Below, one piece after another: positions 45,100-54,378 of a DNA stretch of 64,000 nt. This stretch comes from Novosphingobium sp. (GTDB taxonomy: Bacteria; Pseudomonadota; Alphaproteobacteria; Sphingomonadales; Sphingomonadaceae): positions 1,240,001 to 1,304,000 of the forward strand of contig NZ_JBCNLP010000001.1 of NCBI RefSeq assembly GCF_039595395.1, written 5' to 3'. Position numbers and translations under genes: made by a program. The stretch's first letter is position 1, and the number at the start of each line of letters is the position of its first letter. The notes below the pieces were generated by a model. The model had not been told where the DNA came from. It ran no database searches and was given only the letters and a program-made list of their open reading frames with translations.

Positions 45100-45821
45100 T
45101 GAAAATGCTCGTGAAATCCTTCGTCGCCGTGGCCCTGCTGGCCGGTTCGGCTCATGTGGCCCTGGCTGCCCCCGCCAAGGCCGCTCCCGCGGCTGCTGCC
45201 GCTCCGGCCGCTGGTGCGGCCCGCGCCGGCGTGAATGGCATTGCCTTTGCCTATCTCGACGCCGTGATCGAGAATTCGGCTGCCAACCGCGCCGCCGATG
45301 CTCAGCGCCCCACCACCTACAAGGCGCAGATCGACCAGGCCGAAGCCCGCCGCAAGCAGCTCGTCGCCCAGATCCAGCCCATGGTCGACAAGTACAATAA
45401 GGATGCCGCGGCTCCCGGCGCGAACGCCGCCGCCATCCAGCAGCAGGGTGAAGCCATCCAGAAGCTGCAGGAAGCTGGCCAGCAGGAACTGCAGAAGATC
45501 CTGGAGCCGGTGAACCTGTCGCGCGCCTATGTGCGTGAGCAGATCCTGGAGAAGCTGGACGCCGCCATCCAGTCGGCGATGTCGAAGAACGGCGTGACGC
45601 TGCTGCTCGACCCCCGCGCCAAGCTGGCCTCCAGCAACGCCTATGACCTGAGCCGCGCGATTCTGGCCGAAGTCGATGCCACGATCCCCAACGCCCAGCT
45701 CGTGCCGCCCGCCGGCTGGCTGCCGCGCGAAGTGCGTGAGCAGCAGGCTCAGCAGCAGGCCGCCGCTGGTGGCGCCGCTGCTCCTGCCGCCGGCCGTCCC
45801 GACAATGGCGGTGGTCGCTAA
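45099..45821 (+). CDS. skp: OmpH/Skp-family periplasmic chaperone
   Basis: Skp holds unfolded outer membrane proteins between the Sec system and BamA. The 240-residue product has a signal peptide (MKMLVKSFVAVALLAGSAHV), an Ala-rich stretch, then a helical coiled-coil region (about 65-150, with KAQIDQAEARRKQLVAQIQP and QQQGEAIQKLQEAGQQELQK). An Ala/Gln/Gly-rich tail of about 30 residues ends it. It is longer than E. coli Skp. The ATG overlaps the bamA stop by one base. Confidence 0.9.
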   Translation: MKMLVKSFVAVALLAGSAHVALAAPAKAAPAAAAAPAAGAARAGVNGIAFAYLDAVIENSAANRAADAQRPTTYKAQIDQAEARRKQLVAQIQPMVDKYNKDAAAPGANAAAIQQQGEAIQKLQEAGQQELQKILEPVNLSRAYVREQILEKLDAAIQSAMSKNGVTLLLDPRAKLASSNAYDLSRAILAEVDATIPNAQLVPPAGWLPREVREQQAQQQAAAGGAAAPAAGRPDNGGGR

Positions 45822-45842
45822 GGCGCGGACAGGAAAAGCTTG

Positions 45843-46343
45843 ATGAGCGAGACCAACGAGACCGTCGGCGCCCCGCTGGGCGTGAAGACTCCGACCGCTG
45901 TGGATTACGATATCCGCAAGATTCTAGCCGCCCTGCCGCATCGTTATCCGATGTTGCTGGTCGACCGGGTGGTCTCGCTCGAGCCTGACGAGTCGCTGCA
46001 TGCCGTGAAGGCGGTCAGCTTCAACGAGGGCTTCTTTCAGGGCCATTTCCCTGGCCGTCCGATCATGCCGGGCGTGCTGATCGTCGAGGCGCTGGCGCAG
46101 GCCGCCGGTATCCTCGCGATCGAATCGCTCGGTCTGGCCGGTTCGGGCAAGCTGGTCTATTTCATGGCGATCGAAGATGCGAAGTTCCGCGCTCCTGTGG
46201 AGCCGGGCGTGCTGCTCGACCTGCATGTGGGCTTTATCCAGAAGCGGGCGCGGGTCTGCAAGTTCTGGGGCAAGGCCATGCTGGGCGACAAGCTGGCCAC
46301 GGAAGTGAGCTTCACCGCCATGATCGCGGACCAGCCCGCTTAA
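45843..46343 (+). CDS. fabZ: 3-hydroxyacyl-ACP dehydratase FabZ
   Basis: FabZ dehydrates 3-hydroxyacyl-ACP in fatty acid elongation. From the ATG at 45843 it is 166 residues. The hot-dog fold has LPHRYPMLLVDRV (31-43), and the catalytic His68 and Glu82 in FFQGHFPGRPIMPGVLIVEA. It follows skp after 19 bases. lpxD and lpxA, which usually flank fabZ in proteobacteria, are absent here. Confidence 0.96.
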   Translation: MSETNETVGAPLGVKTPTAVDYDIRKILAALPHRYPMLLVDRVVSLEPDESLHAVKAVSFNEGFFQGHFPGRPIMPGVLIVEALAQAAGILAIESLGLAGSGKLVYFMAIEDAKFRAPVEPGVLLDLHVGFIQKRARVCKFWGKAMLGDKLATEVSFTAMIADQPA

Positions 46344-46344
46344 A

Positions 46345-46440
46345 CTGGTGGAGAGTTGAGGCGCAAGGATGCGGCAACGCTACCCTCGCGCCGGAAGACG
46401 GAATGGGAGCGCGAGGGTGTAACACCCTCGCATCTTCTCT
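46345..46440 (+). repeat. Palindromic repeat, locus G (type 1 arm)
   Basis: A diverged type 1 arm (TGGTGGAGAG at 46347, CGCCGGAAGACGGAATGGGA) leads to hairpin 46411-46431 with arms GCGAGGGTG and CACCCTCGC. It begins directly after the fabZ stop, in the fabZ-rpmE spacer. Confidence 0.8.
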
Positions 46441-46472
46441 TCTTCCTTCTCCCTAAACCTAAAGCTGGACAA

Positions 46473-46502
46473 AAGCGCCGCTCCTCGCTAGGGGCGGCGC
46501 TT
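46473..46502. other. Hairpin in the rpmE leader
   Basis: AAGCGCCGC pairs perfectly with GCGGCGCTT around a 12-base loop. No T-tract follows. It could be a weak terminator for fabZ or a translational element for rpmE. Confidence 0.45.
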
Positions 46503-46550
46503 CCAATTTCGGGCCGGTCGGAACCGGCACTTCAAACGAAAGATATTGCC

Positions 46551-46778
46551 ATGAAGGCCAACACCCACCCCGATTACCACTTCATCACCGTCCAGATGAC
46601 CGACGGCACCACTTTCCAGACCCGCTCGACCTGGGGCAAGGAAGGCGACGTGCTCGCTCTGGACATCGATCCCACCTCGCACCCGGCCTGGACCGGTGTG
46701 AGCCGCATGCTCGATTCCGGTGGTCGTGTGGCCCAGTTCAACAAGCGCTTCGGTGGCCTCAGCCTCAAGAAGGGCTGA
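46551..46778 (+). CDS. rpmE: 50S ribosomal protein L31
   Basis: L31 bridges the ribosomal subunits. The 75-residue product starts MKANTHPDYHFITVQMTDGT and contains FQTRSTWGKEGDVL and the L31 signature end, FNKRFGGLSLKKG. The zinc-binding cysteines of the C+ form are missing, so this is the C-minus form typical of alphaproteobacteria. A strong terminator follows. Confidence 0.95.
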   Translation: MKANTHPDYHFITVQMTDGTTFQTRSTWGKEGDVLALDIDPTSHPAWTGVSRMLDSGGRVAQFNKRFGGLSLKKG

Positions 46779-46802
46779 TCCTCGCGCTTGCAGGATTAAG
46801 GG

Positions 46803-46831
46803 AAAGGGCTCGGGAAACCGGGCCCTTTTTC
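46803..46831 (+). terminator. Terminator after rpmE
   Basis: GGGCTCGG pairs with CCGGGCCC around GAAA, followed by TTTTT. Confidence 0.85.
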
Positions 46832-46987
46832 TGTATGGGGTCTGGCGATCGGGTGGGCGGGGCGATTAATTTCCTCGCCCATGCATTTTTCGCTTTTCAA
46901 AGCGTCTGATCTCATGCAAAGGCGCGCCTCCCGGCAGGCAAGGCCTGACGGAAACATAGCCCGCTGCCGCTGAAGGCAGCCTGTGTG

Positions 46988-47064
46988 GCGACTGTAGCTC
47001 AGTTGGTTAGAGCGCCGGTTTGTGGTACCGGAGGTCGAGGGTTCGAACCCCTTCAGTCGCCCCA
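46988..47064 (+). tRNA. tRNA-His, anticodon GUG
   Basis: Acceptor GCGACTG pairs with CAGTCGC, followed by C73 and an encoded CCA. A G precedes position 1 at 46987 and supplies the G-1 that pairs with C73, the histidine identity element. The anticodon loop TTGTGGT gives GUG, and the T loop is GTTCGAACC. Confidence 0.94.
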
Positions 47065-47237
47065 TTTCTCTTATGAGAATTTCTGCACCCTTGCATGAAG
47101 CCGGTATAACCGGCGCTGATGGCGGTCGATGACCTTTATGGCCCTTGCCGATGGGGCCGCCCCCTGCCAAAGCATCAAGCCTGTTTTTCGCGGCAAAGGC
47201 CTGAGGGCTTCGCCGCCAGCTTTCGGTTCGCTTGTTC

Positions 47238-48023
47238 ATGCATGGCTTTGCCAATCCTGCACGTTTTCTGCGCATCGCCACATGGGCGACGCCGCTCTGC
47301 CTGATCGCGGGCCTGCTGATCGCGGCTGCCGCGCTGGTCTGGGGCGTGGGCTTTGGCCCGGCTGACGTGCTTCAGGGCGATGTGGTGCGGATCATCTATC
47401 TGCATGTGCCCACGGCATGGCTGGGGATGATGGGCTGGTCCTCGATCGCCATCGCCAGCTTTGTCGAGATCGTCTGGCGCCATCCGCTGGCCGGCATCGC
47501 CGCGCGGGCCACCGCGCTGCCCGGCGCGGTGTTCACGGCGCTGTGCCTGCTCACCGGCTCGATCTGGGGGCGCCCGGCCTGGGGCACTTGGTGGGTGTGG
47601 GATGGGCGGCTGACCAGCATGCTGGTTCTCCTGTTCCTCTATTTCGGCTATATGGCGCTGGCAGGCGCCACCCAGAACAATGAGGAGCCGGGGCAAGGGC
47701 AGGGCAGGATGGCGGCCATTTTCGGCCTGATTGGTGCGGTGAACATTCCGATCATTCATTATTCGGTGCTGTGGTGGAACAGCCTGCATCAGCCGCCCAG
47801 CCTTTCGGTGAGCGGCGTGGTGACGGGCACGGGCCCGATGGCGACGTCTTTCGTGGTGCCGCTGCTGACCAGCACTGTGGGTTTCACGCTGATCTTCACC
47901 GGGGTGGTTCTGGCCCGCATGCGCATGATTCTGGCCGATTCGCAGGCCGAGGCCCGTCTGCGCCGCAAAGCCATGGCGGCTCAGGCGCGGACAGGCGCCA
48001 TCGATCCGGCGGTGGGCTGGTGA
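47238..48023 (+). CDS. ccmC: Heme exporter protein CcmC
   Basis: CcmC loads heme onto CcmE in System I cytochrome c maturation. About 261 residues from the ATG at 47238. Six membrane helices are visible, with conserved heme-ligand histidines in YLHVPTAW and IIHYSVLWWN, and the tryptophan-rich WGTWWVWDGRLTSML motif between them. First gene of ccmCDEFGHI; ccmA and ccmB are not in the window and must be elsewhere. Confidence 0.95.
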   Translation: MHGFANPARFLRIATWATPLCLIAGLLIAAAALVWGVGFGPADVLQGDVVRIIYLHVPTAWLGMMGWSSIAIASFVEIVWRHPLAGIAARATALPGAVFTALCLLTGSIWGRPAWGTWWVWDGRLTSMLVLLFLYFGYMALAGATQNNEEPGQGQGRMAAIFGLIGAVNIPIIHYSVLWWNSLHQPPSLSVSGVVTGTGPMATSFVVPLLTSTVGFTLIFTGVVLARMRMILADSQAEARLRRKAMAAQARTGAIDPAVGW

Positions 48024-48166
48024 TGCGCGAGGCGCTTGATCCGTGGCAATTCGTCGCCGCCGCTTATGCGATAGGGGCGATCACGACTCTGGCGATGGTG
48101 GCCGGAAGCTGGCTTTCGATGCGCCGTGCCGAAAAACGACGCGATAAGGTGCGTGACAAAACATGA
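48023..48166 (+). CDS. ccmD: Heme exporter protein CcmD
   Basis: A 47-residue single-span protein that helps release holo-CcmE from CcmABC. It starts at the ATG at 48023, overlapping the ccmC stop by one base. The hydrophobic helix (about 9-30, FVAAAYAIGAITTLAMVAGSW) is followed by the basic tail MRRAEKRRDKVRDK. Size, topology and position between ccmC and ccmE support the call. Confidence 0.88.
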   Translation: MREALDPWQFVAAAYAIGAITTLAMVAGSWLSMRRAEKRRDKVRDKT

Positions 48167-48621
48167 CGGTAACGGGACTGCGGGCCAAGCATCAAAGGCT
48201 GGTGCTGCTGGGCGTGGCGCTGGCGGTGCTGCTGGTGGCCGGGCTGCTGGCGGCATGGGCGCTGCGCAATCAGGCCAGCTATTTCTATGTGCCGAGCGAG
48301 ATCCTCGCCAAGCCGCCCGAGGCTGATCGCTCGGTGCGTCTGGGCGGCATGGTGGTGCGCGGCAGCATGAAGGACGCGCCCGACGGCGTGACGGTCAATT
48401 TCCTCGTCACCGACGGCAAGCAACAGGTGCCGGTGCGCTTTGCGGGCATCCGCCCCGCGCTCTTCGTCGAAGGATCGGGCGTGGTGGCCGAGGGGCACTG
48501 GACCCATGGCCTGTTCACCGCCGACAATCTGCTCGCCAAGCATGACGAAAAATACACCCCCCGCGAGATGCAGGGCATGACCACCGATCAGGCCCACAAG
48601 ACCATCGCGGAAACCAAATGA
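48163..48621 (+). CDS. ccmE: Heme chaperone CcmE
   Basis: CcmE carries heme covalently through the periplasm to CcmF. The 152-residue product has an N-terminal anchor (about 12-33), a beta-barrel OB fold, and the heme-binding motif KHDEKYTP with His127 and Tyr131. It overlaps ccmD by four bases. Confidence 0.96.
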   Translation: MTVTGLRAKHQRLVLLGVALAVLLVAGLLAAWALRNQASYFYVPSEILAKPPEADRSVRLGGMVVRGSMKDAPDGVTVNFLVTDGKQQVPVRFAGIRPALFVEGSGVVAEGHWTHGLFTADNLLAKHDEKYTPREMQGMTTDQAHKTIAETK

Positions 48622-48658
48622 ACGCGGAAACCAAGTAAAATGATGACGGGAGACGCGC

Positions 48659-50641
48659 GTGCTCGCTGAACTGGGCCTTGCCATGCTGTGGCTGGCCGCC
48701 GCCCTTGCCGGGCTGCAACTGGTGGCGGGCAGCCTCGCCCTGACCAAGAACGGCGAGGGGATGGCCGGCATCGTGCGCCCTGTCGCGGTGGTGCAGGGTG
48801 TGCTGGCGGCGGCGGCTTTCCTCGCCCTGATCTGGCTCTTTGTGCAGACCGACACGTCGGTGAAGCTGGTGGCCGAGAACAGCCATTCGGCCAAGCCGCT
48901 GATCTACAAGATCGCGGGCACATGGGGGAACCATGAAGGCTCGATGCTGCTGTGGGTGACGGTGATGGGCCTTGCGGGCGGCTTTGTCGCCGCGGTCGAG
49001 CGCCGTTTGCCCGAGCGGACCATGCTGGCGACGCTGGCCGGGCAGGCCTTTGTCAGCCTTGGCTTCTATGCCTTTCTGCTGTTTGCCTCGAATCCGTTCC
49101 AGCGTCTGAACCCGGCGCCCATGGAGGGCAATGGCCTCAACCCGCTGCTGCAGGATCCGGGCCTCGCCTTCCATCCGCCCACGCTCTATCTCGGCTATGT
49201 CGGGCTTTCGATTGCCTTCAGCTTTGCCATTGGCGCGCTGGTGACGCGGGAGGTCGGCCCGGCCTTTGCTCGCGCGATGCGGCCATGGGTGCTGGGCGCG
49301 TGGATCTTTCTCACGCTGGGTATCACGGCGGGCAGCTATTGGGCCTATTACATGCTGGGCTGGGGTGGCTGGTGGTTCTGGGACCCGGTCGAGAACGCCA
49401 GCCTGATGCCCTGGCTGGCGGCGACCGCGCTGCTCCATTCGGCCAGCGTGCTGGCGGCGCGCAATGCGTTGCGGGCCTGGACGGTGATGCTGGGCGTGGT
49501 GGCCTTCTCGATGTCGATGATCGGCACCTTTCTGGTGCGTTCCGGCATTCTTACCAGCGTGCATGCCTTTGCGGTCGATCCGAAGCGCGGCGGCTTTATT
49601 CTGGCGCTGCTGGCGATCAACATCGGCGCGGCGCTGGTGCTGTTTGCCCTGCGCGCGGGCACCGTCACCGAGGGCGAGCGCTTCGAGGTGACCAGCCGCG
49701 AGGCGTCGCTGGTGTTCAACAACATCATGCTGACCTCGATTCTGGGCATCGTGCTGCTGGGCACGCTCTACCCGCTGGTGACCGAGGCGATGGGGGTGAA
49801 GGTCTCGGTCGGCCCGCCCTATTTCACGCCGATGAGCGCGGTCTTTGCCGTGCCGATGCTGGTGGTGCTGGCCATCGGGCCGCTGCTGCGCTGGCGCCAT
49901 GACCGCTTCAAGCGGGTGAGCATGGTTCTGGCCGCGCCTCTGGCCGTCACCGTGATTGCCGCCATTGCTTTTGCCATCAGCGGCGTCACCAGCATCATGT
50001 CGCTGATTGCCCTGTCGCTGGCGCCCGGTCTGGCGGTGGCCAGCCTGCTGCCGCTCAGGGGGCGCAATCTGCGCCGCGCGCCGCTCTCGCTGTGGGGCAT
50101 GGTGATCGCGCATCTGGGGCTGGCGGTATCGCTGTTCGGCATGGGGGCGGATGCCGCCTTCACCACCGAGCGCCTGATCGCCGCCCGTGTCGGTGAAAGC
50201 GTTGATGTCGGCCCGTGGAAGGTGAGGCTGGGCGCGATCCAGCCCGTGGCCGGGCCCAACTGGACCGCGCTGGAAGCCGATCTGGTCGCCAGCTATGATG
50301 GCGCCGCGCCCGATCATCTGACGCCCCAGTCGCGCACCTTCTGGGCGCCGCCGCAGACCACCTCGGTCTCGGCGCTGCATACGCGCTGGAACGGGCAGCT
50401 CTACACCGTGCTGGGCGAGGAGACGCATGACGCCTCCAGCAAGGCCATGCCCACCGGGCGCTGGCAGCTCCGCCTGTGGTGGAAGCCCTTTGTGCCGATG
50501 ATCTGGCTGGGCGGTGTGCTGGTGGCCTTGGGTGGCTTGCTGGCGCTGCTGAGCCGGGTGAGGCAGGACCTGAAGCGCCGCACCGTCCGCGCGCGCGGCG
50601 ATGTCCGCCGGGGCGATCGTGAGGAAAGGGAAGCGGCATGA
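48659..50641 (+). CDS. ccmF: Cytochrome c heme lyase subunit CcmF
   Basis: CcmF, with CcmH, attaches heme to apocytochrome c. The 660-residue polytopic protein has the conserved WGNHEGSMLLWV near 92, the WWD heme-handling motif GWGGWWFWDPVENASLMPWL near 240, and about 14-15 membrane helices. It starts at GTG 48659 and overlaps ccmG by four bases. Standard length for the family. Confidence 0.96.
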   Translation: MLAELGLAMLWLAAALAGLQLVAGSLALTKNGEGMAGIVRPVAVVQGVLAAAAFLALIWLFVQTDTSVKLVAENSHSAKPLIYKIAGTWGNHEGSMLLWVTVMGLAGGFVAAVERRLPERTMLATLAGQAFVSLGFYAFLLFASNPFQRLNPAPMEGNGLNPLLQDPGLAFHPPTLYLGYVGLSIAFSFAIGALVTREVGPAFARAMRPWVLGAWIFLTLGITAGSYWAYYMLGWGGWWFWDPVENASLMPWLAATALLHSASVLAARNALRAWTVMLGVVAFSMSMIGTFLVRSGILTSVHAFAVDPKRGGFILALLAINIGAALVLFALRAGTVTEGERFEVTSREASLVFNNIMLTSILGIVLLGTLYPLVTEAMGVKVSVGPPYFTPMSAVFAVPMLVVLAIGPLLRWRHDRFKRVSMVLAAPLAVTVIAAIAFAISGVTSIMSLIALSLAPGLAVASLLPLRGRNLRRAPLSLWGMVIAHLGLAVSLFGMGADAAFTTERLIAARVGESVDVGPWKVRLGAIQPVAGPNWTALEADLVASYDGAAPDHLTPQSRTFWAPPQTTSVSALHTRWNGQLYTVLGEETHDASSKAMPTGRWQLRLWWKPFVPMIWLGGVLVALGGLLALLSRVRQDLKRRTVRARGDVRRGDREEREAA

Positions 50642-51198
50642 CACAGGACACACCTCGCGCATTCCGCCCACCAAGCTGGACCTTGTGGCTGCCGCTGGCG
50701 CTGTTCGTGCTGTTTGTGGGCGGCGTGGCGATCTCGCTGATGCTGCCCAAGAGCACCGACATCAACAGCCAGATGATCGGCAAGCCGCTGCCTGCCTTCT
50801 CGCTGCGCGCCGCCGCCGATGGGCGCCCCGGGCTCTCCACCAGCGATTTCGCGCAGGGCAAGCCGCGCCTGCTCAACATCTTTGCGAGCTGGTGCATTCC
50901 CTGCGGCGTCGAATCGCCGGTGCTGGCCGAATTGCAGCGGCAGGGCGCGCCCATCGACGGCATCGCCATCCGCGATCACACGGCTGATCTGAACGCCTTT
51001 CTGGCGAAAAACGGCAATCCCTATCAGCGGATCGGCGCCGATGACGTTTCAGCGGTGCAACTGGCCATCGGCTCCTCGGGCGTGCCCGAGACCTTCGTGA
51101 TCGATGGCAAGGGCATCATCCGCTATCAGCATATCGGCGAGATTCGCCCCGAAGAGGTGCCGCTGATGCTGGCCAAGCTGAAGGAGGCCGAGTCGTGA
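50638..51198 (+). CDS. ccmG: Thiol:disulfide interchange protein CcmG/DsbE
   Basis: This membrane-anchored thioredoxin keeps the CXXCH cysteines of apocytochromes reduced. The 186-residue product has an anchor at about 15-36, then the thioredoxin fold with the active site WCIPC (Cys86, Cys89) and the cis-proline region SSGVPETFVIDG. It overlaps ccmF and ccmH by four bases each. Confidence 0.94.
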   Translation: MTQDTPRAFRPPSWTLWLPLALFVLFVGGVAISLMLPKSTDINSQMIGKPLPAFSLRAAADGRPGLSTSDFAQGKPRLLNIFASWCIPCGVESPVLAELQRQGAPIDGIAIRDHTADLNAFLAKNGNPYQRIGADDVSAVQLAIGSSGVPETFVIDGKGIIRYQHIGEIRPEEVPLMLAKLKEAES

Positions 51199-51611
51199 TC
51201 GCGCGCCTCCTGCTTCCTGCCGCCCTGCTGCTGGCGCCGATTGTCGCTCTGGCCGATGACACCATGCCGCCCGCGCCTTTCGCCTATCGTCAGCTCAGCG
51301 ATCCGGCCAAGGAGGCCAAGGCCAAGGCCCTGATGGAAACCTTGCGCTGCCTGGTCTGCCAGAGCCAGTCGATTGCCGATTCGGATGCGCCCATCGCTGG
51401 CGACATGCGCAATCAGGTTCGCCTGCGCATCGACGCCGGGGAAGATCCCGAGGCGATTCGCACCTGGCTGATCCAGCGCTATGGCGATTACGTCAGCTAT
51501 GCGCCGCGAGTCACCGCCGCGACATGGCCGTTGTTTGCCGTGCCATTGGGGCTGATCGTGGTGGCCGCGGTCGTGATGCGCCGCCGTTTCGTGAAGGGGA
51601 AGGCGGCATGA
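51195..51611 (+). CDS. ccmH: Cytochrome c maturation protein CcmH
   Basis: CcmH is the thiol-active partner of CcmF. The 138-residue product has a signal peptide, the redox motif LRCLVCQSQSIADSDA (Cys52, Cys55), a three-helix domain, and a C-terminal membrane anchor (about 110-130). This is the short form, equivalent to the N-terminal half of E. coli CcmH, with the TPR half encoded by the next gene. It starts at GTG 51195. Confidence 0.95.
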   Translation: MIARLLLPAALLLAPIVALADDTMPPAPFAYRQLSDPAKEAKAKALMETLRCLVCQSQSIADSDAPIAGDMRNQVRLRIDAGEDPEAIRTWLIQRYGDYVSYAPRVTAATWPLFAVPLGLIVVAAVVMRRRFVKGKAA

Positions 51612-52342
51612 CCTGGCTGTTGATCGCCGCTCTGGCGCTGGTGGTTCTGCTGGTGCTCACCTTCATTTTCCGCACGCCGCGCAAGGGCTGGGAGGCGATT
51701 GCCTCCGCGCTGGTGCTGGGGCTGGCGGGCTATGCGCTTCAGGGCCATCCGGGGCAGGCGGGGCAGCCGCATGACGAGGTGGCCAAATCGAACATCTTCG
51801 CCACCACGCTGGTCGATGAGCGGCAGAAGGTGGTGGGCGCTACCGTGCAGGTGTCGAGCTGGGAAATGGTTGCCGATGCGCTGATGCGCCATGGCGATTA
51901 TGCGGACGCCGCCACCATGCTGAAGGGCGCGGTGGAGAAAGACCCCAAGAACAGCGCCGCCTGGCTGGCGATGGCCAGCGCGCTGGTGGGGCATGCCGAC
52001 GGCTCGCTGTCGCCGGCGGCGCTCTATGCCTTCCGCAAGGCTTCGGCGGCCGATCCTGCCGCGCCGGGGCCGCCGCTGTTTCTGGGGCTGGCGCTGGCCG
52101 GCTCGGGGCAGTTCGACGATGCCCGCGCGCTGTGGGTCGATCTGCTGCAGAAAGCTCCGGCCGATGCGCCCTGGCGGCCCGATCTGGTCGCGCGGCTGCA
52201 GCGGCTGGACCAGATCATCGCCATGACCCGTGCCGCGCAGGGGATGCCAATGTCCCAATCACTGCCGCCAACATCGCGTAATCCCCCGATTTCCGCCAAT
52301 TCTTCTGCCAACATGCAGGGAACCGCAACGGGCTTGCGTTGA
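51608..52342 (+). CDS. ccmI: TPR protein CcmI (CycH-like)
   Basis: CcmI binds apocytochrome c and presents it to CcmFH. The 244-residue product from the ATG at 51608 has two N-terminal hydrophobic segments (MTWLLIAALALVVLLVLTF and a second near 35-48) and TPR repeats from about 85 to 190 (DALMRHGDYADAATMLKGAV, SAAWLAMASALVGHADG). The Ser/Asn-rich tail is unremarkable. It overlaps ccmH by four bases and ends the operon. Confidence 0.88.
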   Translation: MTWLLIAALALVVLLVLTFIFRTPRKGWEAIASALVLGLAGYALQGHPGQAGQPHDEVAKSNIFATTLVDERQKVVGATVQVSSWEMVADALMRHGDYADAATMLKGAVEKDPKNSAAWLAMASALVGHADGSLSPAALYAFRKASAADPAAPGPPLFLGLALAGSGQFDDARALWVDLLQKAPADAPWRPDLVARLQRLDQIIAMTRAAQGMPMSQSLPPTSRNPPISANSSANMQGTATGLR

Positions 52343-52407
52343 TTGTCCTTGTTGCGGGTCAAGGAGCGCGCTAATCGGCGGCGCTCCGCAACGGCGGAGA
52401 GTGTGTT

Positions 52408-54378
52408 ATGGCCAGTAGGGGGTCGGGCCGCATGAATGTTTCGGCAAGCTCGGCGCAGTCGCCTGCCGTTCCCGCATCGCAGGATGCGGTCGAACCGGCG
52501 ACAGCCCACGGGCATCACGGTCACCACGGCGCATTGCCCAAGCTGGCGCTTGGCGCCTTGGGCGTGGTCTTTGGTGATATCGGTACCAGTCCGCTATACG
52601 CGATTCAGGCGATCATGACCGGCGAGCATCCGCTGCCGATCGATCTGCTCAACATCTATGGCGTGATCAGCCTGATCTTCTGGACCATGGTGACGGTGGT
52701 GACGTTGAAATACGTCCTGCTGGTGCTTCGGATGGACAACAATGGCGAGGGCGGCTCGCTGGCCCTGCTGGCGCTGATCAACCGCAAGCTGCCGCAATTG
52801 CGCGGCACGCGCCTGCTGGTGGCGGGCGGTCTGCTGGCCACTGCGCTGTTCTATGCTGATTCGATGCTGACCCCGGCGATCTCGGTGCTGTCGGCGGTGG
52901 AAGGTCTGGGCGTGGTCAGCCATGCGTTCCATCCCTTCATCCTGCCGATCTCGCTGGCGATTCTGGTCGGCCTCTTCGTGATCCAGAGCCACGGGACCGA
53001 GCGGATGGGCCAGATGTTCGGGCCTGTGATGCTGATCTATTTCCTGTCGATCGCGGCGATGGGCGTGGCCAACATCCGCATGCACCCGCAGGTGCTGTGG
53101 GAGCCGCTGAACCCGCTCTACATCTTCTATTTCTTCAAGGCGCATCCCTTCCTGTCCTTCGTGTCGCTCTCCGCGGTGGTCTATTCGATCACCGGCGTCG
53201 AGGCGCTCTATGCCGATATGGGCCATTTCGGGCGCAAGGCGATCAGCTGGGCCTGGGTGATCGTGTTCCCCTCGCTGGTGCTCAATTACATGGGGCAGGC
53301 GGCGCTGCTGATCACCGATCCGGCCTCGGCCTCGAACCCCTTTTTCAACATGGTGCCCGACAGCCTGCAGCTGCCGCTGGTGGTGCTGGCGACGCTGGCT
53401 ACCGTGATTGCCAGCCAGGCGGTGATTTCGGGCGCCTATTCGGTGACGCATCAGGCGATCCAGCTCGGCTATCTGCCGCGTGTGCAGATCAAGCACACCT
53501 CGCATTCGATGGCCGGGCAGATCTACATTCCGGCGATCAACTGGTTTCTGGCCTGCATGGTGGCCGCTCTGGTGCTGACCTTCGAGAGCAGCGCGGCGAT
53601 GCTGCCCGCCTATGGTCTGGCCGTGGTGGGCACGATGAGCATCACCACCGGCATGGCCGTGGTCGTGGTCTTCCGCATGTGGAAGGTGCGCTGGTGGGTT
53701 GCAGCCCCTGCTTTTGCCGTGCTGTTCGCCATCGACTGGGCCTATCTGGCGGCGGGCGCGTCGAAATTCTTCGAGGGTGCCTGGTTCCCGGTCGTCGTCG
53801 GCATGGTCATCTTCCTGCTGCTGACCACCTGGTCGAAGGGCCGGATGCTGATGCGCCAGAACATGGCCGAGGATTCGCTGCCGATCGAGGTCTTCGCCCG
53901 CTCCGCCCATTCCAGCGCGACCCGCGTGCCGGGCACCGCCGTCTTCATGTCGACCGCGCGCAATGGCGTGCCCTCGGCGCTGCTTCACAACATCAAGCAC
54001 AACAAGGTGCTCCACGAGCGTGTGGTGGTGCTGACCGTGCTGATCGAGGAAGTGCCCTATGTGCCCGAGATCAAGCGGGTGGCCGTCAGCGAGATCGGGC
54101 AGGGCTTCTACAAGATCATCCTGCGCTTCGGCTTCCTTGAGGAAACCAACGTGCCCGAGGCGCTGCGCCCCGTCAGCATGTGCGGCGAGCCCTTCGACAT
54201 GATGAAGACCAGCTTCTTCCTCAGCCGTCAGACGCTGATCGCCTCGTCCAAGCCGGGCATGGCGATCTGGCGCGAGAAGCTGTTTGCCTGGATGCTGCGC
54301 AATGCGGCCAGCGCGATGGAGTTCTTCCGTCTGCCGGTGAACCGCGTGGTGGAACTGGGCAGTCAGGTCGAGATTTAA
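52408..54378 (+). CDS. kup: Low-affinity potassium transporter Kup
   Basis: Kup imports potassium with protons across the inner membrane. The 656-residue protein has a His-rich N-terminal lead (HGHHGHHG near 38), then the family motif GVVFGDIGTSPLYA, about 12 membrane helices, and a C-terminal cytoplasmic domain with EEVPYVPEIKRVAV. The ATG at 52432 is an alternative start. A stand-alone gene, directly after the ccm operon but separated by 65 bases. Confidence 0.94.
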   Translation: MASRGSGRMNVSASSAQSPAVPASQDAVEPATAHGHHGHHGALPKLALGALGVVFGDIGTSPLYAIQAIMTGEHPLPIDLLNIYGVISLIFWTMVTVVTLKYVLLVLRMDNNGEGGSLALLALINRKLPQLRGTRLLVAGGLLATALFYADSMLTPAISVLSAVEGLGVVSHAFHPFILPISLAILVGLFVIQSHGTERMGQMFGPVMLIYFLSIAAMGVANIRMHPQVLWEPLNPLYIFYFFKAHPFLSFVSLSAVVYSITGVEALYADMGHFGRKAISWAWVIVFPSLVLNYMGQAALLITDPASASNPFFNMVPDSLQLPLVVLATLATVIASQAVISGAYSVTHQAIQLGYLPRVQIKHTSHSMAGQIYIPAINWFLACMVAALVLTFESSAAMLPAYGLAVVGTMSITTGMAVVVVFRMWKVRWWVAAPAFAVLFAIDWAYLAAGASKFFEGAWFPVVVGMVIFLLLTTWSKGRMLMRQNMAEDSLPIEVFARSAHSSATRVPGTAVFMSTARNGVPSALLHNIKHNKVLHERVVVLTVLIEEVPYVPEIKRVAVSEIGQGFYKIILRFGFLEETNVPEALRPVSMCGEPFDMMKTSFFLSRQTLIASSKPGMAIWREKLFAWMLRNAASAMEFFRLPVNRVVELGSQVEI

